A stretch of DNA of 64,000 nucleotides. Origin: Sipunculus nudus. Its lineage: Eukaryota; Annelida; Sipuncula; Golfingiida; Sipunculidae. Position numbers and translations under genes: made by a program. Within the stretch, counting starts at the first letter, position 1; the number at the start of each line of letters is the position of its first letter. The notes under the pieces are model-generated. The model saw nothing but the letters and a program-made list of their open reading frames with translations. It had not been told where the DNA came from and did no database searches. Where the stretch lies: NCBI GenBank assembly GCA_026874595.1, contig CM049322.1, positions 59,526,886 through 59,590,885 of the forward strand, given 5' to 3'. Positions 1-13,669 of this stretch are shown here, one piece after another.

Positions 1-558
1 CGCCACAAGAACAAAAGGTGAAGTTACCAGTCTTTCTTAGCCACAAGTTCACATGTGACTCGGTGTTTTCGCCATGTTTCTGAAAGATCGGTCCAGAGGT
101 CTTAGGGGAGTTCTCCAGAAAAAAAAACGCCGGTGGATTCTTTTGAGATTCGGTCTGTTTTGGGTTTAGATAGAAGTTTGTTCTCCAGTCTAAAGCATTC
201 ATGCATATTCCGCCGGTCCCCTGACCGAAAAACACCTGGGGACTTAATAACTTTAAACAAGCCAACAGGTCCTTGAGCGCTTCCCAATAGTCCGAATACA
301 GTAACAATAAGCAAGCAACCCCAATTCATCGTCTATCAAACCAGTCATGCGATACCAAAACTCCTATATACATGCTACCATTCCAATCGAGATATGTATG
401 TGACGAGTGAGAGCATCCTTAACATTGTACAGATGAAACCGTTCTGTATTACAAACAGATGAAGTCAAACTAACTGAACTTTGATTAACTATAAAACGAT
501 CCCACACTGTAGAGCACTATCATCTGGATGCATTGAATTCCTGTTGTGTTAAAAATTC

Positions 559-613
<55 letters not shown>

Positions 614-1444
614 CTAGATTGTTGCAAAACCATGGGATTTTAAAGTGCTCAACTAATACAAGGAGCTTAAACACACTTACCTTTGCGTACTCCAAATCAT
701 GTCCCAGCACAGCGAGCCATTACATCCAATTTATCAATTATTCATCATAGAACTCTTGAATGTAATATTGGTCTTTGAACTGTTTATTTTTCTCGAAACT
801 CGCTTATTTGAAGATTCTTCTTAGGTAATAAATGTACATGTGGTCAGAACATGTGTTGGCCGATTTTTTTTATATCATATCATATTGAATTGATTACTTG
901 GGCATTTCCTTGCATAGTTTGTTTGACCAAACCTTATATTTAACTTTTTGTGTATCTATGTTGCATTTCTGCCGTTAAGTTTGATGGATTTATCTTAAGT
1001 ACTGTTGAGCTTACATTTCAGTCAAATATATCTCATTCCTTGATTGACCTCATAATTCAGTGTCTTTAACATGATGGGATATTTGACGCCAGCTCAAAGG
1101 TATAAGAAACATATTCAAGTTAGTTTAGCCATAACCAAAAACCAATATCTGGTCCAACATTTTACATTTATATTTCATTTTACCTTTAGGTTTCACAGAC
1201 AACGCCGTTGTCGAAAAAGGATTTTGTAACCAAAGAACATTCCCCAATACAATTGCTATCAACAGAAACATTTTCTCGTTGGAAACCGTTCATCTTTTTC
1301 AGTTCGGTTGGTTCAGGACCAATAAAGTTAAAGTTATGCATGTGATTTTGCTTTCACATATGTTTTCACATTTGTAAACAAAGCGGGCTGCCTTTCCGGA
1401 TTAGGACCTTTACAATAACATAGGAGGCCAGTGACTTCTCTTGC
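1..1444. other. intergenic stretch, no gene seen
   Basis: AT-rich sequence with a compound TA/TG microsatellite near 562-614 and no ORF with recognisable protein features. The first ~140 bases resemble 62100-62180 near the other end of the window (shared words such as CCAGTCTTTCTT and GTTCACATGTGACTCG), so this edge is probably part of a dispersed repeat. Confidence 0.5.
562..614. repeat. (TA)n(TG)n compound microsatellite
   Basis: An uninterrupted TA run passes directly into a TG run. Confidence 0.95.
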
Positions 1445-2060
1445 TAGTCTATGGGTTAGGAGGGATCACCGTGCACCCCCTCTGGAATTTTATGACATAG
1501 GTATTTTTAGATCCCCAAGTATGTCCAATTAATGAATTAAGATGATAACATTGTTTATTTTGAGATACACTACCCTTTTAGACCATTTAAAGACAACCGC
1601 GTCTTTACGCACGGCACCCACGGACAGGTAGCCTTGATAAAGTGGTAGGTGTATGTAAATGCTTATAGCTCGCTTAATATTTGTCATATTTACTTCAAAT
1701 AAACTGCATTGTCTTCACAAACAGTAGCAAAAAGTCACTAATAACAATCATCATATGAATGTATTATTTATTTTTGTTAATTAAGCAATTAATTACTATA
1801 CATTCACACTGATTTTTTTGGGAAACACCACACTTTAGGCCATTTAGAGACAACCATGTCATTACGCACGGCACCCGTGGACAGCTTGTCTTAATAAAGG
1901 GGTAGGGGTATGTATATGCTTATAGCTCGCTTAATATTTGACATAATCACTTCAATAAAGTGCATTGTATCTGCAAATACTTAGGAAATGCAATGATGAA
2001 AATACATTGTCAGTATTTGATATATATATTGGTTGATTAAGCAATTATTTTTTATATTAT
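1445..2060 (+). repeat. left arm of the foldback element
   Basis: The outer head (1445-1560) is followed by two diverged copies of a ~230-bp module. Each module contains an AAGACAACC...ACGCACGGCACCC block and the string AGCTCGCTTAATATTTG. The second copy lacks the outer head. Confidence 0.75.
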
Positions 2061-3196
2061 TTAAATATCGGGAGAGAATATTGATTTAAACAGGGTTTTC
2101 TTTATTTTTCCCAACAATAGTTCGAGATGATGTTGTCATTTCTAAAATTCTAGTGCATAAATGCATTAGTTCTTGACACTTTTACAGACACTTTTGATAA
2201 AATTATGAATATTTGATCATATACACCTGCAATGAATGACCCATTGTTAATTCTATTTTATGGTATCCCTTGTTTATAAGAAGAATGTGGTGTCCCATGT
2301 TCGTGTCGAGATGTACTTGATTTTTATTGTGATGCTTCCCTAATACTCTAAGTAGTTATTTTCCTGAACCTGAAGGTGTTTATTAGTTTTAATTATAATA
2401 AGAGCACTCTCTGGAACAAAATATGAACACATAATAATCACAAATAATAATTATATAAAATTTCTAAAACATAGAAAATCAATCCGTTATGCTGATCCAT
2501 CTGAAATATTGTGATGAATTTGTCCCAAAAAAAATGGAAAACCAAATATTAAAAATTTACTTACTGTAAAGCTTAGGGCATTAGACCTGTATACAGTATA
2601 AGTAGCGTCCTGTACCACCTTATCAACACCAGCTTTAAAGTCGTGTCAAAAGGAGAAAGAACAGGAAGGCATGTACAACAGTTTCAATTATCATACAAAA
2701 TTTATAATTACGGCGTATACAGCTTAATAACATTATTTGGTGTTGCTTAATGTTTTTTATGTATTTATTGATTTTCATATTTTTGTTACAATTATATTAT
2801 TAATGAGTCATAAGTTGCCTTGTTATATATTTAAATGCCTTACCATGTCGCTTTTAGATTTTCTTGCAAGAAAACGTACTTGATAGTTTAAATTGTAAAC
2901 AAATCACAGATTCTAATCTAAAACTAAATTGATGGATTAGAGTGAGCACTTTTTATTATTTCTTTTCAATGCGATTGTAAGTAATGGAAGGACATGGTAC
3001 AGGAATACATGTATTAACAGCAGAGAAAGCAGAGGAGCGGGGGTTTCACAGTGACAGTACCATACAGGGAGGGGATCATATCCGTGCTATTCGATAAAAA
3101 ATAAAACATACGTATGATTTCTGATTGTAAAAATTAAGAAACCGACGGAGTAAACAGATAGAAACTATGGGTTCTAAACAGAAACAGACAAAGCCG

Positions 3197-3228
3197 GTGC
3201 CCTTATACCGGACACAGTATAAGGGCAC
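3197..3228. other. perfect 12-bp hairpin
   Basis: GTGCCCTTATAC at 3197-3208 and its exact reverse complement at 3217-3228 flank an 8-base loop. It lies inside the foldback element. No role is evident. Confidence 0.85.
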
Positions 3229-5579
3229 AGATACCATTTAGATTACCGCTAAATATACAATTTTTTATATATGCATGCAAGTGTAGTATATGTGTTTTTT
3301 TTATATATATTTTATTTTATTTCGGAATAACTTAGCTTCTGTAAAATGATGTTGTAGACATATAAAATTGGCATTTGATTTCACCTGTATGTGGCACCTT
3401 TTCAAAAGAAATGGGTTTTATATATTTCCAACATAAATGTATTTAGTCCTATTTAGTCATATACATTTTAGTCTTCAATTATTCGTAATGTATGATGAGG
3501 CATTCTTCAATTTCAATGCTTACTTCTGAAATTATAATAACGGAAGACCATGAATATTTTATAGACTTTAGAAGATAGATTAAGAAAAATCAGTCATTCG
3601 CGTTTATACTCAAGACAGTTTATATAACCTCAGAATGATTCAACATGAATGGCGGAGTTGTCATTGGATTCATGTAGCGAGATTAAAATTTCTGCTAACA
3701 ATTTGTTAATATATCCTTATCATTAAAAGTACAAAATAAGCGTGAGCATGACACAAATTGATTTTGCTCAATCAATCATGTACACCCGCCTTCCTATGCC
3801 AGTCCTCAAAATACGTGTTTTATGAAGAATCAATTACATTTCGGTCCTTACTTCTGGAATTATAAAAATTCAGCGACTATACATTTTTTTGTCAAGTTAT
3901 TGAAAAATGGACCCCTTATTTCTCAGGGAGAGGTCGAGGTCAAGGAACTCCCAATCTCAAATTCAATGCTCAATCATTCAAGGCTTGTTGTGTATACAAG
4001 CAGGAAATTAAAAGCCTATCATTTTTAAAGCATTCCGTTCGACTGTCAGGAGACATTGTTGAAAATCCGTTCCCTAGTTTATTCTGTAGTTTAATACATA
4101 AAAAATGCCAATATTTCTTTACAGTCCCTGCATAAATATCCGCTAATATGAACACAATGGCTTCTGGGGAGTACTATATATGTAGGTCCTCTCCTGAATT
4201 ATCATTACAATTTTTCATTCAAAATAATATTCAGTGCTGATAAAATTACTTAAATCAAATAAATGATCAACGTCGGGTTTTAATTCATCTTTGGCTTATC
4301 GGTAAAATGTTACCATCAGGTCAGGACTGTCTTTTAATGCTAACACGCTGAAACATTCAGTTAGGTTTGTTTCTTAAATGGGAATTAAAATTTTCCAAAA
4401 TATTAAGGTAGTCTTTCTACTTTGTATTTCTGGCAGCTTTAATGCTACATTAGGTCTCAGCTCGATCCATGTACCAAAATCGAGGTGTCACAGTGGTCTA
4501 TGTCTATTATGATATTAAATGTATTTATCATTCGAGAATCACCATAGTTTACTTGAATGACGTTTGTTCACAAGTGGTTTTTCATCCTCTTCATCGTGAC
4601 AACCCCAGTATATGTCTCTATTTGATTTCCGCCAGAAATATTACCCGGTAACCGTGATCAACATTATATGATATTGTTTGAAGGAATATACGGTATTAGG
4701 AGATAATATGATTGTCCTAGGTGGGGAAGAGACCATCGTCAGTCAATAGTACTAAGAGGAAAGTACAAATTTCTTAATATGGAGAAAGTTTATCCAACTC
4801 GCATGCACAGCTGTGACTTATATTAGCCGCTTATGTTCTGGTAATCTGAGTGCACCTGTGATGCAAGCATCCAGTTGGTGAATCTTGAACCATTACTTTC
4901 AGCTAAAATTAATATAGTTCCTGTTCCACGGACCACAAATCAAATTTTGACCAGGATCCATTACTGGTGATTCTTGTTATTGGCCGAGGTATGCGTGTTA
5001 TTTCAGTGCTATTTATACACACTTTATATAAATTGATACTTAAAAATAGTAAACGAATAGACAATGTGCAATAGAGACGGACGCTTCCATATTAGGTATT
5101 TCACAATGTAAATTATCCCATTTGAATTTGGCCAAAGGATGAGACTATATGACAGAAAGGATTTACAAGGTATTCAACTTTTACATTATTAATCCATGGA
5201 AAAAATAGCCTAGGACCCCAAGAGATGTCACTAGAAAACATTCAGTCCACCTTCGACATATGCATTACAGAAAAAAAGCAAACTTACTCCCACCAAATAA
5301 TCTAACAGATATATTTACTCGTTTTTATAAATTAACACTGAAATGTCTCCTTCGAGAACACAACTAGGAAAGTGTTGCTCGAGAATATGTTGCTCGGTCA
5401 TACTATGTAGGTAATAACAACATAAATAAAAATTAACTATAAAAACGGACAAGGGAACGTCAACTAAAATAAAATAAAACAATAAAGCAGTAGAAGCTAG
5501 ATTAATAATTATGCACGATAATTGAATCTTGCCTAAAAATTGTAGTGGTTACTTTTCCTTGTCACTTTACAGGCCTGAA

Positions 5580-5634
5580 TTATATGTCCTTTACAAACAG
5601 GTATTAGAATTATCTGGTTATAAAGGACATATAA
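5580..5634. other. 14-bp perfect stem with 27-base loop
   Basis: TTATATGTCCTTTA at 5580-5593 pairs exactly with 5621-5634. The size is like a short precursor hairpin, but there is no evidence that it is transcribed. Confidence 0.8.
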
Positions 5635-6059
5635 GGTCGTGAGGACAAAAACCTCACAACATTTCGAAAGGGTTAATATAACACGGGTTGGTGCTTATAC
5701 TTGGATAAAGTTTAATATCCTTATACACTTATATAAAAAAAATGATCTGGAGTTTACTAGTGTTTATACCCTTAGTTTCAAAACAATGACTATTTATGGT
5801 ATTAGGGAAGCGTCACGATGAGGTACATCGAGAGAAGAACACCGAACACCTCGTATACATGTTATAAAAAGGGTGATCAAAACAGAATGAACATTTTATC
5901 ATTCATTGATGTCTAAATAATTTATTTAAAAAGATTGACAAGAGCTAACATATTTATAAACTAGAACTTCAGAAATGTCAACATTATCTTGTAAAATCAT
6001 CAAGAGCGAAAAGTGAAAAAAAATGTGAAATTTCTTCAGGATGTTTTATTAATATCATA

Positions 6060-6901
6060 TTTAATGCTTCCAAAAACACCAAAAACATGTATATATACAT
6101 AAATACAATTATATATATATCAGTGACTTTTTCCGATTATTTGCAAATACAATATAGTTATTTGAAGTAAATATGTCAAATATTAAGCGAGCTATAAGCA
6201 TCTCCATACACCAAACCCTAATCAAGGCTACCTATCCGCGGTTGTTGTGCGTAATTACGCGGTTGTCTTTCTCTCAGTTCCATAAAAGGGTAGTATATCC
6301 TAAAATAATCAATTTTAACATCTTAATTCATTAATTTGATATATTTAGGGATCTAAAATACCTATCTCATAAAATTCCAGAAGGGGTGCACAGTGACCCT
6401 TCCTATATTATGGTCTAAATATGGTTATTTTTGTATGATTGTTATATGTAAAAATGGCTCAAGGAAGGGTGTCCATAAACTACTGTTGTAAAAAAATTAA
6501 AGAAAAAACTGATAAATTCAATTTCTTTTTTGGATATTTTATATGTAAATTAATAATTGCTTAATCAACAAGAACACAAAATACATTCATATGATGATTG
6601 TTGTTAGTGACTTTTGCCCTACTACGTACGCAGACAATGCAGTTTATTTGAAGTGGATATGTCAAATATTAAGCGAGCTATAAGTATTTACATACACCTT
6701 GCCCCTTATCAAGGCTTCCTGTCCGCGGGTGCCATGCGTAAAGACGCGGTTGTCTTTAAATGGCCTAAAAAGGTAGTGTATCCCAAAATAATCAATGTTA
6801 ACATCTTAGTTCATTAATCGGACATACCTGGGGATAAAAAAATAAATATGTCATAAAATCCCAGAGGGGGTGCACGGTGACCCCTACTAGCCCATGGACT
6901 A
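6060..6901 (-). repeat. right arm of the foldback element
   Basis: This is the reverse complement of the left arm. Unlike the left arm, both of its modules keep the outer head with GTGCACC (6385-6400 and 6865-6880), so the arms differ in structure as well as sequence. Confidence 0.75.
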
Positions 6902-9900
6902 TGGCGGGTTACGTGATAACTGGGCTAATGATTTATTTTAGAAAACCGCATTTTATTTATCTTATACGTAAACAAGAATTTGTAATACAATATTATGAAG
7001 AACTACGTAATTATGGATTTGGTCCGATAGGAAGAGGGATGAGAGAAACAGAATATAAAAAGCCTGAGCACTTGGAAAATTTTTCCACGACGCCTAGCAA
7101 CAAAGATTTGATCTGATGGCAACCATATTTTGATATATTAATGAATATTTAAAAAAAGACTGGGCATAAACTGACATTAAATCTGCCGAACCAGATTTTT
7201 TCTCTATCTTGCATGATGCATATTCACAACAGTTTTAAATGATTGTGATTGGTACGGGATGAGAGTTATCTGCCGAACATTTGTTTGACAAAATTTGAGC
7301 AACCCAAAAAAAAAAGAATATATATTGCTAAAGTATGATCTATAATTAACATTTCTGGTAACACCACATACATGTCTCATTATCATTGCAGCAATTTTTA
7401 TTCCTCCCCTCAAGAGTATTTACCTAAAATTCTTGTACATGTATGTGTTATACAGTCATGCTCCTTACTGTCTGCTACAATCAGGATATGTCAATTCGGT
7501 ACTCGGGTTGAGTTATCCTACTGGTTCAGTGAACCAATGCGAAACCTTATTCTCCATGAAGAATAGTCAGTGAGCATTATACAATCTTTCATCTTAATCT
7601 CTCAGATACAAAGTAAATACACATTTGTTTGATGACACTAGACAACTTTACAAAATAAAGCAATGCATCTGAAGATTAAGAAAAAAATATCTAGGTGAAT
7701 TTGTCTTCAGGTCAAGAGTACTTAGCTTTCATGCCCAGTGATTACCCACCTATTTTATAACCATGCGTGTGGTATGTTTTCTTTGAGTGAATTGTTTGCA
7801 TAGCCGCAGCCTCGACTTTGAGAATCCCAGTATACACCTTTCTTCCGAATACCTATATGTATGCATACTCACATATATTGTAAAAGACGAGCCCTTACAA
7901 ACCGTCTCGGGCTGGCGGAACAGACCAGTAATTGTATCCCCGAGACAGAATTATCTAAACTCCATAGATTTTTGGGCAGGAAGTCAATTCACACAGCTCT
8001 CACTGGTATTTTGCTGTTCATGAAATGTTTTTGTGGATACATCTGCTTATTTCTTATTTGACTATTGATGAATTTCGCCAAATATGTTGATGCTTTTAGA
8101 TTCCGAGACGAATATACAATGTGCTTTCTACTTGATATAATATTATGAGAAATGGTATCCTTTCCTTATATAAAGGATACTGATTTATATCAAAACCAAA
8201 CAATATCCAATTTGGGCAGTGATACACCATCAAATGTTTGCCCCCTCCCCCCCCCCCCCCACGCGAAAGCAGTAAATTTGCGCGGTTGCCTATCTTTCTA
8301 GCGTTAATTCTCATTATTTAAAAATATCATTACTGTTACATTATACTGCAAAGTAAGTTCTGCTCATCAACATTTAAGGCTTTTATTTTAATACTTATCA
8401 TCCTGGTTTGTTCCTATCCAAAAGGAATATTTGAAATTATTTATTGAAATGGTTTCAAATAATAAAAATAAAGTTATTAATATAATAAACGCACTGATAT
8501 CAATATAGACTTGTTGTAATCATTGTCCGGAAAAGAATGTGGACTGACGCCTAAAGTAATGTACTGTATTAGGATATTCACTAATTTACAAGGATGTCCT
8601 AAAATCAATACATATAATTGTCATATTGCATGCAATACACTTTTTTAATATTTTTGAAGTAAAGGAAAACAATGTGCTACGGTCACCATCAATATTTACT
8701 GCAGGATTTGACAGGGAAATTGAAAGAGACATTATCCTTAATAGGTGTTTAATTGTTATTCACACGAACAGTAGTGCACAGGGAATTGTACATAGGAATG
8801 AAAATATTCATATAAAATTTCAATTTGGTTTTCAGGAGAAAGGAAGGTCACAATGAGGTTGTCTTTCAGTATATCGTCAAGTACTAGACCATGGTTTGAC
8901 TCAAATAATTGTTGTCCGTACCTGTGTTCCGTCCATAAACATTTTAAATTTCATACACAGACATACATTTGTATATGAGATTTTAGGAAGCGGTAAAAAG
9001 TCAAAGTTAAAAGTATGTTTTACTTTTCATCCATGTCAAACAAAGTAATTTTCAACTTTATAATATCAGGTTGCGTTAAGTCAAGATTCCACCAGAGGGT
9101 GTCAAATGAGTATGTTATTATATAAATTAATAACATACATTTATAAATTAAACACCATCTGTAGATTTAACTCACATAAGTGTTGATTTGTTTATTCAAA
9201 TAGTCAACTGGTAGGCACACACACTATTTAATACTGAGTATATTGTTGAGACACATACACATTCGTGAAAAGGGATAAGGATACTCTCAACTCTTTCTTG
9301 ACACTCGTGTAACGATATGATCGTTTGGTTTATCATGATGTAAGTGAAATAAGACAAGGTCACTTGCAACTTCACTTAGCTTTATATTAATACCTTTTTC
9401 ACACTTTATCAGGTCTAGTCACCTGGAAAAATAACATTTAAAAATCACGAACAAAACATTTCATGTGACCAAGACGAAAAAGAATAGCATCTATATTAGC
9501 ATGTTCTGGTACAATTAAGCTAAAACTAACACAATGAACACAATATGAATAAAAACGGGTTTATAATAACGTATAACCAAAATGATGCAATTTTCATGTA
9601 TTGTCCACAAAAATAATTATAGTAATAAAGACAATAAAAAATTTATAGGCTGCATGTGTAACAGCAATACAAGTAGAACATATTGCAATGACGTGTAAAT
9701 GTTATTATTCACGTTCGAAATACTTTCCACTCGCTTTCTCTAAAAATTACTACTGCCATTTAGGAAATATATCTCTCGGAAACCTAACATAAGAAAATCC
9801 GAACAACGGTAGGTCTGTTATCATTGAACTTTTGATGAATAAACGGTTATCCATTGAACTAATGATGAATAAATGGTTATCACACATATAACGAATAGTA

Positions 9901-10070
9901 AAACTCTCTCTGAAGGTTAGTGGAGAAGAGTCTATTTAGCTACCCATGATCTCCCTCGAAGCATGCCACAGAATTGAGATCATTAAGTAAAATTGAAATT
10001 GACAAGTGCACAGCAGCAAATGAAGCAAAAAGCTGTAGCTAAATATTCAGGAAATGTTTATCAGTTTGCA
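6902..10070. other. intergenic stretch, no gene seen
   Basis: AT-rich DNA without convincing coding sequence. It holds a poly-C tract at about 8241-8261, a short hairpin (GTATCCTTT and its complement, about 8155-8180) and a second one near 9109-9137. At about 9822-9881 there is a ~30-bp direct duplication with the core ATGATGAATAAA followed by GGTTATC. Confidence 0.5.
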
Positions 10071-11392
10071 TTAAATGTCAATATTTTTTACAATGCTATA
10101 CATGTCCTGACAGAGTGCAAGTGAACAATGACTGCACAAACGTTGGTGCTCCCAGTTTCTGCGTTTATATTGTATTATAACACCTGGATTAGTAGGGTTA
10201 GGGTTACAGCTGTAAGAATCGCCATAGTACGCTTTACATTTCACACAATTTTTGGTAGTATATCCGGAACAGGTAAATTGCGATATTTCTTTTAATTTTT
10301 TAACAATTTCAGCAAGATGTTCATAGCGCTCAGCCTTCTCAGACAAATATTTTACCCAGGGATCAGTAATCAGTTTACCAAAACAGGCTTCAGCCTTTAG
10401 TTTGGCCAGTGGAGTTTCTCTGACATACTTCATACATTCATCCTCTAAACGTTGAAGGCCATATTCCTTTGCCAAAACTAACTTTTTCATGGTCTTTGTC
10501 CCAGCCAAAAGATATTTTTCACATATGCACAACACGTTTTTCATCTGATATTCTCCTGCAAGCGGCAGTAATTCATCCACGGAATCATCTGAAACGAAAG
10601 GAGCAGTTGCTTTGCGATCACTGCTCCTATGACTCGTATCACATCATCAAACTGGTCTTTTAATTAATATATAGTTTTGCATATCTGGGAAAAAATGAAG
10701 ACAGAGGGGAGTTATGTTTTTCTAATCTCTTAAATTATGAGATACGAAATCTTAATCGATAGATTTTTGAATGCATGTATAATCTGAAGTTGTGTTACTG
10801 GTTTGTGTATGGAGACAGGAGAGGAAAGAGACGTTTTCATCAGAAATAATTTGAAACTCTGATATTAGATATGTCAGTCAGCCTTGAATAGATAATAGGT
10901 ATATAATATATCATAGGGATAAGAAATAGGTAAGTATTAAAAAAGCTCTATATTATATATGAAATTGTGACTGAAATCTTCAAATCTTTGCATTTAAATC
11001 ACATTAAATACATTGTTTGTAAGAACAATGTATGATCGATTCTCTCGGATAATTTTTATTTGATCAATGAACGACTAACGCCCGAACCATCATGTATCTA
11101 AACTAAGTATACCTGTAATATCTTCGGATTGGCCATGGCAGATCTGTAAAAGTCTCTGGACACTTCTGTGCTTCTTTCCCGGCAGCGGAATGACATCCAA
11201 AGCTTTTTCCCTGAAGTTACCTTTAAACATGGCCTTAAAAACCGGGGACCAGAGTCCGAGGACTGTCTTGTTGGCATAGATGTTCTTGTCCTCTACCGAA
11301 AATACCACGTCGCTTTCGTCCCAGGGTTCCGACAAGTCTGGCTCGCCTGTTTCTTTTCTTATCCCCTCTGAATTTTCCGCCAGACCGGCCAT
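10071..11392 (-). CDS. BTB/POZ domain protein, copy 1 (two coding exons)
   Basis: Exon 1 is 11392-11113 (280 nt) and exon 2 is 10588-10071, joined across a 524-bp intron with GT at 11112-11111 and AG at 10590-10589, phase 1, giving about 265 aa. I start at the ATG at 11392 because the related copy begins at the same distance before the domain; upstream in-frame ATGs up to 11446 look like untranslated sequence. The protein opens with a short acidic leader, then a BTB fold: WDESDVVFSV, a strand KNIYANKTVL, the core WSPVFKAMFKGNFREK and the later helices LLPLAGEYQMKNV and KLVLAKEYGLQRLEDEC. The tail (from about residue 200) is rich in Cys and His (FTCSGYTTKNCVKC, then CSHCSLALC) and may bind zinc. 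BTB proteins dimerise, and many act as cullin-3 adaptors. No MATH, Kelch or zinc-finger array is present, so the partner is unknown. It resembles the BTB-only proteins that are often annotated as BTB and MATH domain-containing in molluscs. Confidence 0.82.
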
Positions 11393-12509
11393 CACAGTTA
11401 TATGATAATTGTAATACGCTTTATAAAAGATAAACAAAATCATCAAGCCAAAATGACTTTAATACTAACATGAATGAGAAGCACAAAACACTTCCTACTA
11501 TACCATAATATTTCTATGAAGCAAACTATAGCGTCATACACTGACGTCACACACTTACACCATGTTTATATTTATCACATGGTAATAATTATATGTTAAC
11601 TATATCATCCATAAATTAAAGGCGAGGAGATGTAAATGCCACTCACCGTACGACATACGCCGGCACTATGTACGTGTTGAGGTGTTGACACGCTTAATAC
11701 CTACTGAATCGTGGCTTTAGCACTCATAAAATATATGCGTGTCTAAAAACTATATGTACAAACTGAACGTGTATGGTATTCGGTGCGATTTATGAAAGAT
11801 ATAGCCAAGGGGACAGCTCCGTTTTCTATGGTCTCATATGTTTTTAGGAGTATATGTTTCGAAATACATGGCAGTTGATATATATGTATTTGCATATATA
11901 TATACTTTTACATAGAAGTTCAAACAACACGCAATATAATATAAGTTTATGGCTCATTAAATCCAGTCCATTTTAGTGTCCGTAGGATTCCGTTTGGACG
12001 AAAGAATTGCTGAGCAATGTATGATTCCATGCTGGGAAATCGTTTGCTTGAAGTTCAAAAACCATTAGTGGATGCATTGGTCAGATTGACTCTTTACTTT
12101 CGATATTGATTTTGTCAGGGACCGAGCTGAACTTTGTCCTGACAGTATTCTCATGAAGACTGCTGTCGGACTTCCCATGTCACCCAGGTTGGACCTTTGC
12201 TACATGTAATAGTATCCTAGCCTTCAACCGATTTTTTGCAACTGGCAATTGCAGAACATGCTTCTTGTTACCTACATATACATTGACCTGAACCCATCCA
12301 GTCTAAAATACAGTCTGCATGTCTTGAATTATATTACATCACTATAATAAGGTGTTTTAGGTCTAAACTATCCTTGGGAGAATTAGTACAAACTTGGTAC
12401 GTTAGTCTTCACTTCAACGTAAGGAGTAAACAAAAAGCAGCAAGTAGAAAGGGCGAAAAGATAACATGAACTGAATGGTTGAATATTTCTGTGAATACAT
12501 AAGTAACAG
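11393..12509. other. upstream region of BTB copy 1, no gene seen
   Basis: No coding sequence. In minus orientation an acceptor-like AG (…TTTTATAAAG) lies a few tens of bases before the start codon, so an untranslated 5' exon further upstream is possible. Confidence 0.4.
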
Positions 12510-12984
12510 GGGATATATACACAACTGTAAGACGTATTTAAGATCAGCATGACATGTTATTTGGCAGAACCACAAAAATCAGTCACCGCGCTTCCAAATA
12601 GTAAAAATAGGGAAGGCAGGACACTTTCTTGGAGAATATTGGGTACACCGAACCTGAACAGAGCCTATCTTTACTGATGATCTAATTTTTTCATCACGAA
12701 CGATTAAACTGCAGAAGCCTGATCCTTGTAAATATAATACATGTAAATGACTTACTTAAGGCGCTAACCAGACAACTCGTAAGCTGTTTGGCAGGTCACA
12801 CCAACAGAGACACCCGAACTGAGTTGATTACGGATGGGAATCCCCGGGTCTGAATATTCCAAGAATTACATCAGAGACAGAAGTGCACCCTATCGGTCGC
12901 TTATGTAACAATTTCTGTTAACAAGGGTTCATATACACCAAACAGAGCATATATATATATATATATAAATATATATATATATGC

Positions 12985-13039
<55 letters not shown>

Positions 13040-13210
13040 TCATTTGTTTATTCATTCTCGTTAAAAGACAGCATTTACGTGTGCAAAACAATATATCTTT
13101 TGTTGATTTCTGTACGAAAGAAAAGACAGATTCTTGATGAATGTTCATGCATGTTTGCCTTTGACAAATTTAAAAATATTAATGGTGTCGGACTGAAGAA
13201 CATACTGTCT
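12510..13210 (-). promoter_or_regulatory. duplicated upstream module of BTB copy 1
   Basis: This ~700-bp non-coding block is clearly related, in the same orientation, to 21143-21820 upstream of BTB copy 2. Shared words include CAGGACACTTTC, TACACCGAACCTGA, CAGAGCCTATCTT, CTTATGTAACAATTTCTG and GATGAATGTTCATGCATG. It lies 1.1 kb 5' of the coding start, as its partner lies 1.0 kb 5' of copy 2. I infer a promoter and/or 5' untranslated exon kept in the gene duplication; a shared transposon is the alternative. Confidence 0.5.
12945..13036. repeat. AT microsatellite with a palindromic start
   Basis: AGAGCATATATA and TATATATGCTCT form the two ends of an AT palindrome (about 12945-12988), which is followed by a long uninterrupted TA run. 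Confidence 0.9.
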
Positions 13211-13622
13211 TAACTTTAGCCTCGGAACCTAGCCATAATGCATTTTCCATTGGATCGGAAATTTATACTGATACAACAGAATATTCACGGGAAATACTTT
13301 TGCGCAGGTGGATCCCGGTCTTATCAGGTGTGTTTACTACTGCTTTTTATGAAAATATAATGTAGAATTTAATCGACTATTAACCCTATTGGGCCATTTT
13401 AACCATAAAGGTGATATCCCCTTTTGCTCTGTTTTATATAAATCAAAGTTGATTTTCTTCACTCTGTTCCATATTTAATATAGGGTCCAAAGGGATGTGA
13501 CTACCATAAGTATACTTGTATCATAGAGGTATTTTTTTTACGATTTTATCAGATATCCGGTGAAAAAATGTTGCACTAATCTATTTGCAAATGTGCTCAT
13601 AATTCAATTGTTTTGAATTATT

Positions 13623-13669
<47 letters not shown>

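Larger units (their letters stand above)
1445..6901. mobile_element. 5.5-kb foldback element with long inverted arms
   Basis: Bases 1445-2060 are related, in inverted orientation, to about 6060-6901. The outermost bases read TAGTCTATGG on the left and CCATGGACTA on the right. Just inside both ends comes the block GTGCACCCCCTCTGG (or its complement), then AAGACAACCGCGTCTTTACG, then TATAGCTCGCTTAATATTTG. Each arm holds a duplicated inner module: left at about 1555-1780 and 1815-2050, right at about 6090-6430 and 6590-6900. Arms are diverged at many positions, so the insertion is not recent. The interior (2060-6060) has no recognisable transposase, polymerase or other ORF. A terminal TA on both sides could be a target duplication. 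I infer a non-autonomous DNA transposon of foldback type; the family is not identified. Confidence 0.7.

Noticed and set aside
12918-13148. Open frame with a long Tyr-Ile run
   Set aside because: Product of the TA microsatellite.
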